The notes beneath the pieces are model-generated. The model saw nothing but the letters and a program-made list of their open reading frames with translations. It searched no databases and was not told the origin of the DNA. The translations under genes and the position numbers were made by a program. This document shows positions 40,601-51,772 of a stretch of 64,000 bases of DNA, one piece after another. The DNA is from Haematococcus lacustris (taxonomy: Eukaryota > Chlorophyta > Chlorophyceae > Chlamydomonadales > Haematococcaceae), in NCBI GenBank assembly GCA_030144725.1, contig JASKMD010000025.1, forward strand, positions 7,395,663 to 7,459,662, read 5' to 3'. Each line of letters opens with the position of its first letter. Position 1 is the stretch's first letter.

Positions 40601-43600
40601 AGCCACCTGGGGAGCCAGTGTGGAGATGGCGACCGTGAATGGGGTCTCTCTCATGAAAGCGCAAGGCCTGTCCCAGTTTCTGCTCAACGCCAGGCGGGCT
40701 GTGGCCCTGGCTTGCCAGGAACTCCCTACTGTGGTGGTTGTCGCAAAGCTGAACGCCAGCCTGGCTGACACGGTGTTGGCCACCTACTCTAGCTGGAGCC
40801 AGTTTGTGTACACCTACCGCCGTGGACTGGGCTACTTAGAGGACATCGAGGTGAGTAAAGGAAGGTGAAAGCTGCCTGACGGCAACACAGCAGGGTCTCG
40901 CTCTCAGTCTATGCCGCCAGGCACATGGTGAACTTGCAACACTGCACCGCGCCAAGGCTGGGTGAGGAGTCCGATGCTGCATCACTCATCAGTCTCTTGC
41001 ATACCAAGTTGTGTGGATCTCCGCCTTGTGTCAGCCTCCAACCCAGCCCAGGACGGCCTGCCTAGCCCTGCCCAAGCCCAGGACTGCACCTTTGTCACAC
41101 AAGCCACCACCCTTCAAATGCAGCACACTGTGGTGCCATGTGCAGCCACCCCTTCCCAGTCCCCCCGCCTCCTCCCCAAAGCCGCCTTTGCCCCCAGGGG
41201 GTGCAGCTGCCCTCGCGTCCGGGCTCGCCCTCATCCTGCTGCTATGGCTGCTGAAGATGCTGGCGGTGTATAACGCCAAGCGCTACCGCAACCTGTGGGG
41301 TGCCGTTAAGGCCCCTGGCAATGCCCCGGACACCACCCTGCTCTGTGTGCATGTAGAGGTGAGGCATCAGCACCCTGAAGCGGTGCCCTTCCGCACAACT
41401 GAAGTGACTGCTGTAGCCATTCCTGCTTCTAGGGCCAACCTTTGCGGTGTTTCTTGTCACAAGTGACTTACATCCGTGGTCAGGCACGCGTACATAGGCC
41501 CTGCGCAGGCAGTTTAGTATGCACTCCCCATGCGGACCATGCACTGCCCATTGTCCAGTCTGCTTGCCCCACGTCCCTGTCACTTGCATAGCATAGCATT
41601 GCTGCCCTGACGGCTGAGGTCTTTGCAGAATTACGACCGGCTATGGAGTGCACTGCCATCGGATGTAGTGGAGCGCACCCTGGCTGCTTACACCGACCTG
41701 ATGACTGGCTTGGTCAACAAGCACTGTGGCTATACAGTAGGTGGACGACATCATGCACAACACAGTACATTGCACATGCAGATCAATGCTTGCAGGTTGC
41801 AGGTCGTGGTTGCTCCTGCAGGCCATGACCCATAGCCTGCTAACCTATTCACATACTCTGATGAAAGTAGAGCATTTGTAAGGCATGGGTGCTCCTGCAG
41901 GCCGGGGCAGTAGGAGTATCTGTCAGGGCATCCTTGTATTAGGGACTGTATGCCTGGCAGCTGCATGGTGTTTGGCATCAGGAACTACCAACAACTAGTA
42001 GCACAGTCCATGCCATCGTTAAGAGGTCACTCCCTCACCCGTACCATAGTGATGCTTAAGCGTTCCTCAGCCCTGCTTGCAGTTCATCTGTTATACTGCC
42101 TATCAGCCACGGGGTAGGGTTAGGGTTTAGTCACCCTGCCTCTCAGCCACCTCGGCCATCTGTTACCCCTGCCCAACACCTTTCTCAAGTCATGGGCTAT
42201 TAGGTCTGGATGGAAGGTCAAGGCTCAAGCTGCCTGGTCTTGCTCTTCTCCTGCAGGTGTCGGGAGGGGACCTGGGCTCTTTGGTGGCTTTCCACTGCCC
42301 CCAAGACGCTGCCAGCTTCGCTCTCAGCCTGCAGCTGTTGCTGCTGCAAGAGCGCTGGCCCCACCAGCTGCTGCAGCACGAGCTGTTCCATCCCACACGC
42401 ATGCTGCCAAGGTAAGTTGCTGTGTCTGTTGCTGACTGAGCCCTGCATGTCCTTGCCAGTCAAAGACGCCAGTTGGTTAGTACCACCATTGCCAAGGCTA
42501 ACAGCTCACTCAGTGCTGCTAGCAGCCCAGCAGGTCACTGGGTGCATCAGAGAGACTCTATGCAGTAGGTTGCTGGGTGCACCAGGTTGCTGGCTGCACC
42601 AGGCTGCTGGGTGCAGAAGGAAAACCTTGTGCATCGGACTGCCCCAACCAGGCCCTGCATAGTTGGCCAAGGGGGTTAGGCATTGCTGCTGCTGTGTTGC
42701 TGAACCTGCGGCGAGGTGCAGCTGCATGGTGTCCATGGGGCATGGTTGCTTGCAGGGCAAATGGCAGCAGCACAGCCCGCTTTCCCCCCACCGCCCAGCA
42801 ACCAACCATGATGACGAACCCCACCGCAACCACTGCCAGTGCTCCAGAGAACAAAGGCCTCACTTTCCAGCAGCAATGCTCAGAGGCCTGGCTCTTGCAT
42901 CGGTGGAGCCCCACAGATCCTGTCGCCCGGCAATCCATCCTCACTGACAACATGCTCTCAGGTGAAAGCCGGCTTCTGCAGACCGCCATCAGCGCTACAC
43001 CTCTTCTATGTAGGGTCATGTCTACCCTGATTATACATTTATATGTACACCTAACCTTATATAAGTGAGTATGTACATATATATACCTAACCTTTTCATG
43101 TTGGGTGGGTTGTCCTTGTCAGCCCCAGTCCAGACAGCTGCCATTGTGTTCACGCATATAGTAGGTGTTCACGCATATAGTGCGCGTTTGAGCCCTCCTG
43201 GCATGGAACTATGACTTCACACTGGAGTCTCACACTGTAAGTGTTTGTGTACCTGGCCCAGGAAGAGCTGCAATGCCTGACCAGGGGGTGGGGTGTCCTG
43301 CCTGCAGCCTTGCGGTGGACCTGCTGTGCTGCAGGGGTGCAGCTGAAAGGCATAGCTGGATGCAGAGCTGCCTCTCAGCAAGGCCCCAGCCAGCCTGCAG
43401 AGGCGACTGCAGCCCCTGGCACTGGCTCGCTGCTCAGCCGCATTCTCGCTACCTCGCCAGGCCGGAGTGCTAATGGCAACGACGGCGTCGGGTCAGACAT
43501 CCCGATGGTCAGCCGCGGCGGTGTCCTAGTCTTCTGTGGGCTGCAGGTGGGCTCGTGGGCATGCTGGTTAGCAGACAGCCTTGCCTACCAGTCTGCCATG

Positions 43601-46600
43601 TCAAAGCAAGGGGAAAGGCCTGACCGCGTGCATTGTTTGGCAGCTCAGCCAGCTGCAACAGCCTACTCACACCATTACAGCACTTTGGCCCTCAACCTTG
43701 AGCCTTCATTGCAGTCGAACACACTAAGTGTGGACCACTACAAAACAGTGTTTTTCTGTGTGGAGTTCCCATGCTCATGGCATGCTCATGGCTTACACAT
43801 GGCATACACATGGCATACACATGGTCATGGTCGCCTACCACCTACAGCATTGCCTGACCCGTTAGGGCTACACGGTAAAGTTGGCATGACAAAACCTGTG
43901 CTAATTAAAAGCTGATGGCAGCCTCAAAGTGGGGACACACACACTACTGTGCCACAGCAGGCTGCTGCTGCTGGGCCTGGGGTGGCTTGTCTCGCAGCCG
44001 CTTGTAGCCCAGGCCCGGGTACTCCTTGCCCTTGGCTGGCAGAGCTCCCTGCTCTGGCCAGTAGCACAGTTTCCATTCAGCCCTTCGCTCCTCGCGTTGT
44101 TTGCCTGGAGGGGTGCTTGGACCTGCGCTGGCATGAACAGAAGCGATGTGAGCAGCGCGGAGCTCACTGGACTGCACAGTTGCAGCGGACCACACTGCGA
44201 CTACGACGAACCTCGTTTTTGCGGGCTTTCAATTGGAAGCGGCTCTTGCTCCGCGGCACTGGGCCGCTTCCTCGGAGGCATTGCGCCACTAGGCTCATAT
44301 CTACTAACACCTGCTGATACCTACATATCCCCAGGAGGCGATGTCACTCACTCTCGCACTCCCAAAGGGCACTCCAAGGGCACTCCCAAAGGGCACTCCC
44401 AAAGGGCGCACCATTACAGCACCATCAGCAGGCTCTTAACAACAACCACTTTTCTATCATACCTGTTTCCACAGCCGTCTGTGCAGCATGCACCCCATGC
44501 ACAGCCCCAGCCCCAGGCGTTGTTGACTGCAGGTGCGCACTGCCCTGTGTGGCGTATGCCAGAGCGAGCTGACTCTAAAGCGCTGCCGCGTAGCTGGGAC
44601 GACCCGGGTGACCTATGCTGGAGAGGCAGTGGACATTGCACGAGAACTGGCCAGCAGTGGCCAAGCTGGCATGACTCTCATCCCACAGAAGACCTTCCGC
44701 ATGCTGCCCATAGAACTCATGTCCCATGAGCACATGGTGAGGGGCTGCCAGCCATCAGAACCTTGGGTCACACTTCACACAAGTTGTATTAAGTCACACT
44801 ATGTCACTGGAACACCTCGATTGTGCCAGGTCACGCTAAATCACACCAGGCCACCTAGATCATACTAGGTCACACCTCTCCCGTGTCGTGCTGGTTGTGT
44901 GCAGGGATGAGCAACTGCTGCCTTTGGCTGTGATTTCCCAGTCACTGTGCTCTTTCCTGCAGTTCTGCCACTATGGAGAGTACCAGCTGACGTCAGAGCT
45001 GCCAGCCTTGGACGTCTACCTGGCACTGCACAAGCAGCTCATAGGGCGCCTGTCCCTGTACAAGCCACTCAGCATCAGGCCTTCAGGTAGCAACCTCTGG
45101 GTAGACCTCTGGGTAGGCCTGTGGGAAGATCTCTGAGGAGGCCTAGAATATCGTTGGTATTGAGACCTTAACAGGGGTTTTGACAACCCTCTGGGTGCTG
45201 TTGCCCACACCGGTGTGCAAGCACGACACCCTCAGTAGCAGTGATGGCACATGCAAGCCCATCCAAACTCATTTGGCACAGCTGTTGATGGGTGCTCAGC
45301 TGGGTGCTCAACCCAAGTGCTGTGCGTTCCTGTCCATTTGCACCTCTCATCTGCAGGCCTCATGCTGAGCAGCGGCGTCTTGTCAGCCCCAGTCCAGACA
45401 GCAGCCATGGTGTTCACGCATATGGTGGGCGTCCAAGCCCTCCTGGCCTGGAACTATGACCTCACACTGGAGGCGCTCGAAGTGTTTGTGTACCTCGCCC
45501 AGGAAGAGCTGCAATGCCAAGTAAGGGCACGGGGCAGCACCAATGGGGGTGTGGGGGGTGCTTAGCAGACAGGCCAGTGAACATGGGTGGAGGGGAGCAG
45601 ATGCCTGTGTCATCCTAGCCCCTGCTACCAGATAACCCTAACACACATATGCATGACTGCGTGGGCTAAGACATCTGCTTCATATAAGTGCATGTTCGGT
45701 AGGATGTCCCAGATATCAGACGGCACACACCATCCTCTGATCTCTTCCACTCCATTTACTCTCTCTAGGCTGTCACCTCTGGGCTGTCCTTCCATATACT
45801 TTAGCCAGGCTGTAGCACCCTGGGTTCACGCTAAGGGGTGTGGGTGGTGTGCGCTGCCAGGGGGGCTACCTAGTGGAGCACGTGTCTGGCTTCATGCTCA
45901 CCGCGTTCTTGAAGCCAGCTGCTGCCATCCTATGGAGCTTAAGGGTGCAAGACGCCATGATGCACGAACCTTGGTGGGTCGGGCCCTCCGGTCCTGGTAG
46001 ACGACCTCCTCATCATATCAGAACCACTTCTGCGCCGTCATCATCATCGCCACATGACATTTGCCTGTCAGCTGGTGGTCACAAAGACGGTTAAGCTAGA
46101 CCCTGCCTGAGGAAGGTCAGTGGAAGGTCAGTCTATGTGAGCTTGTATGTTTACAGGTCGACGATGCTCAGAGACAGCATTCTGCCTCTCGGGTTGCCAC
46201 CTGGGTCAGCACTTGGGTCAGGGCCATGCCATAGAAGTGCCTTATCAGTCTGTCAGGAGTCTGTCGGGAGTTTGTCAGGAGTCTGTCAGGAGTGCCTCGT
46301 CAGCTTGATGCACTTCGTCTGTACTGTGCCTCGTCAGCTTGATGCTCTTCGTCTGTACTGTGCCTGTGGGCAGCGACCTTGCCTTCTCACCATGCCTCCC
46401 TGGCTGTGCCCCTCCTTGCAATGCAGGAGTGATGTGCTGCTGTCCCACGAGATGTGTGAGGAGGTGATTGTGGCGCTGGCGCCCCGGCTCGGGCCCCAAG
46501 CGCCTGCCCCTTCTCATCCATCACTGAGGGGGGAGGGGCAGCCCGCACACCACTTGCCCTCACTGGCCTCGCGCCGTGCCTCACGAGCGCCTGCCTACCA

Positions 46601-49600
46601 CTCCGTGGCCTCAAGCGGAGCAGAAGGGCAGGCTGAGAGCGTGTTGGTGTTCCGTGGCCCACGGCTAAAGACTGGCATTGATGTGGGCAGCACTCTGTCG
46701 GGCCTCAACACGGTCACAGGCCGCATGGCGTACCGTGGCAAGGTGGGCAGGCACCAAGGATGCTGCATATCACTCGTGCCCTTCAACACCGCCATGCACT
46801 GTGCATCTTTTGCACATGGCGCATGGAGTCATGCGTGCTTGCTTGCCATGCTGCCCGTGTGTCAGACAATGCAAGTGGCCTAGGCTAACTGGTATGGTGG
46901 TGTGAATGACACTGGCGATGACTGCCCTACCTCCACCAATCATCAATCGAGCAGTCCCTCTCTCTGCCTAAGCTGTGCACACAGATGTCCAGATGTTGCA
47001 TAGTGTGGTCCCCTTCAGAGTGTCACACCTCACTGTACCTGCACTGGCCTGCCTCCCAGGTCATGAACCGTGCAGCCCGTATCGCCAGCTTGGCCGGCAG
47101 CAACCAGGTGCTCTGCAGCGGGGAGGCCTGGCGCGGTGCCGGCGAGGAGGCTGGCATGGCGTCCCACATGCAGAGCCTGGTGCAAGGCCAGGCCCTACTG
47201 GCACGCACACACTCAACCTCAGCACGCTCGCTGCAGCCGCAGCCGCGCCAGGTCTCACCCCTGGGGCGCGGGCAATCAGAGCCGCCAGCCTTGCAGCTGG
47301 CGCACACCCAGTCAGGCCTGCGTCTGTCCAGCCGGCGCATCACTGCTGCCGACTCCGACAGCTCGTCAGTCCCAGCATCACTGCCTAGATCAAATGCAGA
47401 GGTGAGAGCCAGGCGCTGAGTCATGAGTGGCTTTTCACTTTGTGCTGCCGTGCGGGGTTTGCAGGGTCAAGGGAGGGGGTCTGGGGTCCAGGGACCGGAG
47501 GGGGGAGTCAGCAGGAGTGGGTGGGTCAGGACTAAAGCTGTACAAGGCAAGGTTGGAGGAGGAGGTCCAGGCACCACAGCCAGGCACCACAACAGCTGCC
47601 AGGGGGCACAGCTTGCTTGCGGGTTGCATATGTTACATATCATTTGTGAGCCTTGAAATCCATGGCCAACATGCATTTGATAAATCCCAGTCAGCAGCAG
47701 GAGATGTTGTTGGCACTTAGAGCAGCAGGATCCAGTGCGGTGCAACTGCTTTGTGCGCAGAGCACGAAAACACGAGTCAGTCGGGAACAGCAGCAGCAGC
47801 CAACTCGCCATTCTCGAGTCAGTCAACAGCGGCCTAAAGTGGGGTTTGAAGAGCAGCAGCAAGCAAGCACGATGCCAAAGCCTCCCTCTGAACCCTTTGA
47901 CTTGTCCCTGGTGCTGCCGCCCCCCATTGCCCACAAAGAGCTGGCCTCTCAGGCGTCCCTCGCTTTTTGGCAGGCATCCGGCACAGCACCGCCCAGCCCC
48001 CAGCGCCAGGACGGTGTAGCAGCACGGCAGCTTCAACACGATCCTCTAGGAGACCCAGCCACGCTGCCTCCATCAGCTGCAATGCATGGGCCCGCTGTTG
48101 ACACTGCCTCGGCTGCTGCTGCTGCTCTGAAGCAGCTGCTCTTGCTGCCCGCCAGTGCCACGTCTACGGAGTCAGTGGTGCTGAATGTAGAGTCTCACCT
48201 TTTGCGCTGTGCACCACGACACTCACCTTCACAAAAGTCACGTGAGGAGCTGGGAGGTAATGGGCCATGCCTCTCCCCACAAGGTCCAGAGCACCTGCTC
48301 AGCAGCCAGTTTGACTTGCAGCTGCAGCCCAGCTCTTCACACCTGAGCTCACCCCAGCCACTAACCATTTCCATGGAAGAAGAGGAGAGCATGGAGCACC
48401 ATCGGCAGCGCCGCCGCCATGCAGCCTTGGCCCACAGAGCGTCCGTGCACTTTACAGTTGGAGCTACAAACCTTGCATGCCAGCAGCCGGCTGGAGGTAG
48501 CAGCCCTACTCACACCACGCAGCCCCAGCCCACGCACCCCTTGGCGGCCGGCTCAGACCTCACGTTGCCAGAAGCAGGCAGGCCAGGGTCCAGGGGCCAC
48601 GCCTTGAGGCAGTCCATGTCGGGGGGAGGAGGGCAGGCAGGGGTGCGGGAGGAGGGGCAGCGCCCTGTTGTGCCCACCCGGCGGCTAAGGCTGGACAAGC
48701 ATGTGGTTGGCACCAGCCTGGGTATGTTCCAGCTCAAGGGAATTGTGGAGCGGCTGGAGGTCTTCCATTGCACGTGAGTTGTGGAGGTGCAGCCACTGTT
48801 GGCCACGAGCGTCATCTCTCACCTCTACTGCTGTGGCCATCACCTGCGCTACCTTCGTCACAATGTCAGCAAGAGTGGCAGCAGCAGCACAAATAGCAGC
48901 AGTAGCAGCGGCATGAGTAGTAGTAGTAGCAGCAGCAGCATGAGTAGTAGTAGCAGCAGCAGCATGGGTGGCAGTAGCTGTAGCAAGGAACACATTGCAC
49001 AGTGGTGGTGTGCATGTCGAGTGCAGACTCATCCAGAAGCCTGAGCCGGAGGCAGCAGCGACCGCCGGCCTCACTAATAGGGCCCAATCAGGCACCCCAC
49101 GCATCAGGCGTGCCAGCATCATGCACTCCAGCCCCCAAGGACCGAGCATGGAGTCGGGCATGAGTGCAAGCAAGGTGAGTAAGTCTTGACTGTTGCCTCT
49201 CTTACTGCTGTCCCTCCCCTTCATCTCTCTTGCCGCTGTCTCTCGCCAATTTCTGTCAGCACATCAGGTTATGAGGCTGCTGCTTCCATTTGGACCTGTT
49301 TGTACGCCTCTGGGGTAGCTGGTGCCTGGCGGCTGCTTGCATGCACCCCATCTCCTACCAGCCATGTCCCTTCTCTGCTGCCTCGGCCCTTTCCAGGTTT
49401 ATCCATCATGTTTCTTAACTCCTTACAATCTCGACATATATAACTTTCGAATCATACACCTTGAGGGCAGCTGATGCCTTGGCAGTTGCTCGCATGCACC
49501 CCACAGCTGATAAGCAATGGCCAGCTGCCCCGCCTTAACCAAGAGGCTCCATATTGTTCTCTGCAGTGAACAAGGGATGAATTCAGTTTGATAGTCACCA

Positions 49601-50134
49601 CCCCGTGCCAATTGTTGCTTGCTATGTCAACTGCTATGTATGTCAACTGCTATGTCAATTGCTGTGCCGCCTATGAGCTAAAACTGCTATATGGCAGGGT
49701 ACAACACCTATTGTGGTATCCTGCAAGCACTGTGCTGAGCTGAGCATTGTGCGGGACCTTCCTGCTCCCTGCAGGGTCAAGAGTCGCGTGCGTCCAGCAC
49801 CCACCAGGGCTTCATGATGAGCTCGGACCTCACCTCCCTGCTGATGCAACCCAGCACAACCCACCCAGCTCCCTCCATCCCGCCCAGCCCTAGCAGGGCA
49901 GTGCTTGGCACCCATCCAAGCACATCCTCCACTTACCAGAACCACATCTTTCTGAGCCATCCAGCGCCACCAAACAGCCCACGCATGCCCCATGCAGCAG
50001 CAGCTTCGCAGGCGCATGTGCAAAGGGAGCTCCAGATGCTGACTCCTGCCGAAGCACTCCTCATAGCCCAAGGAGGGTGGGGCCCGCAAGAGCAGTTAGC
50101 AGTAGAGCAGCAGCCCTCTGTCACAGCAGCGTAG
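37613..50134 (+). CDS. Receptor-like class III adenylate/guanylate cyclase with solute-binding-type ectodomain
   Basis: Exons: 37613-37682, 37779-38179, about 38206-38251, 38605-38731, 39084-39228, 39485-40020, 40501-40850, 41035-41358, 41629-41736, 42257-42411, 43366-43546, 44533-44736, 44963-45086, 45357-45520, 45861-45973, 46427-46742, 47060-47401, 47761-48773, 49027-49174, 49775-50134, at least 1,700 residues. The ectodomain resembles family-1 solute-binding proteins (IWGMPLGGSVTYLAYR, LDMNGDGQPDFPFC). One helix follows (ALASGLALILLLWLLKMLAV). Cyclase homology domain C1 runs from TTLLCVHVENYDRLW to about 45086, and C2 from AAMVFTHMVGVQALLAW (45400) to LGMFQLKGIVERLEVF (48770). C1 keeps the second metal-site Asp (SGGDLGSLVAF). 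C2 keeps the Asn-Arg pair (VMNRAARIA). Both have His in place of the first metal Asp. A Ser/Pro/Gln-rich insert precedes the last C2 strand and a low-complexity tail ends the protein. The 5' end and exons 3 and 8 are less certain. Confidence 0.8.
43115..43278 (+). pseudogene. Decayed duplicate of the C2 cyclase exon
   Basis: This stretch matches the C2 exon at 45380-45517 almost base for base (TTGTCAGCCCCAGTCCAGAC, GAACTATGAC, GTGTTTGTGTACCT, GAAGAGCTGCAATGCC). It carries an internal duplication of GTTCACGCATATAG and stop-generating changes. It lies in the intron between the C1 exons 42257-42411 and 43366-43546, so it is a pseudo-exon. Confidence 0.8.
43829..44071 (-). mobile_element. Fanzor-like element relic, C-terminal end only (copy F7)
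   Basis: It reads CYWPEQGALPAKGKEYPGLG, then YKRLRDKPPQAQQQQPAVAQ and a stop, followed by about 100 bases of the conserved post-stop segment. It lies antisense in the cyclase intron 43547-44532. Upstream the match ends abruptly near 44071. Confidence 0.7.
48888..48975. repeat. AGC/AGT trinucleotide tract
   Basis: A mixed (AGC)/(AGT) array in the cyclase intron 48774-49026. Confidence 0.85.
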
Positions 50135-51772
50135 GCATACCATACACAAGCATCACTACTGCTTCAAGGTCAGGTAGCTGTTGGGGCTGGCTACTGCATT
50201 TACCAAGGTTGTAGCGTGAATGGTGAGCCACAGCTGCACTGAATCCCGGCAAACCCCAGCAGGAGGAGGCTGCAGCTAGACCACAAGCTGCAGACATCTG
50301 CACTGTCACAGCTCTGGGCACCGGCTCCTCTGGCTGCACAGACAGGCACAGCTGCACAGGCAGGCAAGAGCGGAGGGGTGCAAGGGTGGTACGTTTGGCC
50401 CCTCAGCGTGAAGTATCTTCAGCGACGACCTGCACTGTGTGACGGTGGCGTATGCCACACACTACACTGATCCTGCAGCGGACAACTGACAACCTACAGA
50501 GCTGTCTCACATGGCTCAAGGCACACTGACAGGGTCCCTCCCCTGATCTCTCACCGGAACATCATTGACCACAGGATAGATCAGACAGGGACCACTCCCC
50601 TATCCAACATGTTGTCGAGGGTGTCCCAGGGCAGTTCATGTGGCACAGCTGGTGGCCACGTCGAGGCAGTGCCAGCAGGAGGGCCTGACCGTAGCGCCTC
50701 TTGCTGTGCATGTTCACAGTGCAACTGTACGGATGCTTCACATCAAAACGGGCTGTCTGTGCACATGTCAGCGCATGGTACTGCTTTGTCTGAGTGGTAT
50801 AGTCCGGCGGGGTCCGTGATAGAGGGATCATCGGCTTGCATGTTTCCAGTTCGTTCACATTCATCCACCAAGAGGTGCACTCTACCTGCACTGTATCAGA
50901 TGCCTTGCAGTGCCTCCCTCATCTCTGCTTTCCCCTGAACCTAGGCACAAGGTTGATTGTTTTCGAGATGCTGGGCGTTGGAAAATCAGAGACTATCAAA
51001 CTGCATCTAGAGAACAGACAATGTTAACTCATTTCGTTACGTTGGTGTGCATGTAAACACATCATCATGGGCAATGACCACGATTGGACGCTATGGTTCA
51101 CATCGCCCCAGCATGCCCTGCTCCGCAGATGTCCAGACCACATGCACCGATTCCTATCGTCACACGCATTCACACGAATGGGCGAGAACATTAACGCGGC
51201 GGCGATTGCTACGATACCGCGATAGCTGTAATCTCCGTTCACTCTCATACTTGAAAATGGCACTACAGCATCGGGTCGTCTCAGGGCGCGTCTTGCCGAG
51301 GTGACAAGCTTGGCTAGAGGTAAATCTTGCTCACATCACGGAGGCACTAATCGCACACGGATCGCAGGGCTGCACGACCAACTCTAGCCCGGCGCTCGTT
51401 TGTCGCTCGAGCCAGTGCTGTGGACGCACTCAACCAAAAGCTGGGTGGGTGGTCGTGCAAAAGCTGCCACCCCTGCACCCTTGGCACCTTGGCACCTTGG
51501 CACAGCGGCGACGATCCGTGGCATTCTCCCTGCCAATGTGCACCCTTGACCTGACGACCTCGAGTGTCCGCGTGGGTAACGGCCGTGCACTTCAAGCCTC
51601 TCTCAATTCCCATCCTCACGGCTGGAAGGAGTACTGGCAAAGTGTGTCAGTGCTCCAGCTTGGTGTGGGTGAGGCACCTGCGTCTGGTACAGGGTTTGAG
51701 GCCCACAGCTGCAGCAGTGGCTGAGATCGCTGGCGCAGCTGACAGCATGGCCCAGCGCTCTGCTCAGCAGTG
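50135..51772. other. Intergenic stretch between cyclase and epimerase
   Basis: About 1.6 kb between co-directional genes. It should hold the cyclase 3' UTR and the epimerase promoter and 5' UTR. No supported gene is seen. A block near 51040-51300 is less GC-rich. Confidence 0.5.

Noticed and set aside
44341..44415. Regularly spaced short repeats resembling a CRISPR array
   Set aside because: These are simple tandem AAAGGGCACTCCC units with no unique spacers and no cas genes, in a eukaryotic intron. The same holds for the other arrays.
47653..47760. Start of the 374-residue frame at 47653 as a separate gene
   Set aside because: The frame ends in LGMFQLKGIVERLEVF, the last strand of the C2 cyclase domain. 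An acceptor at 47760 joins it in phase to the exon ending at 47401.
51024..51304. Short frames on both strands upstream of the epimerase
   Set aside because: There is no splice context in phase with the epimerase and no recognisable features. The epimerase frame has an in-frame stop just before its MKM start.
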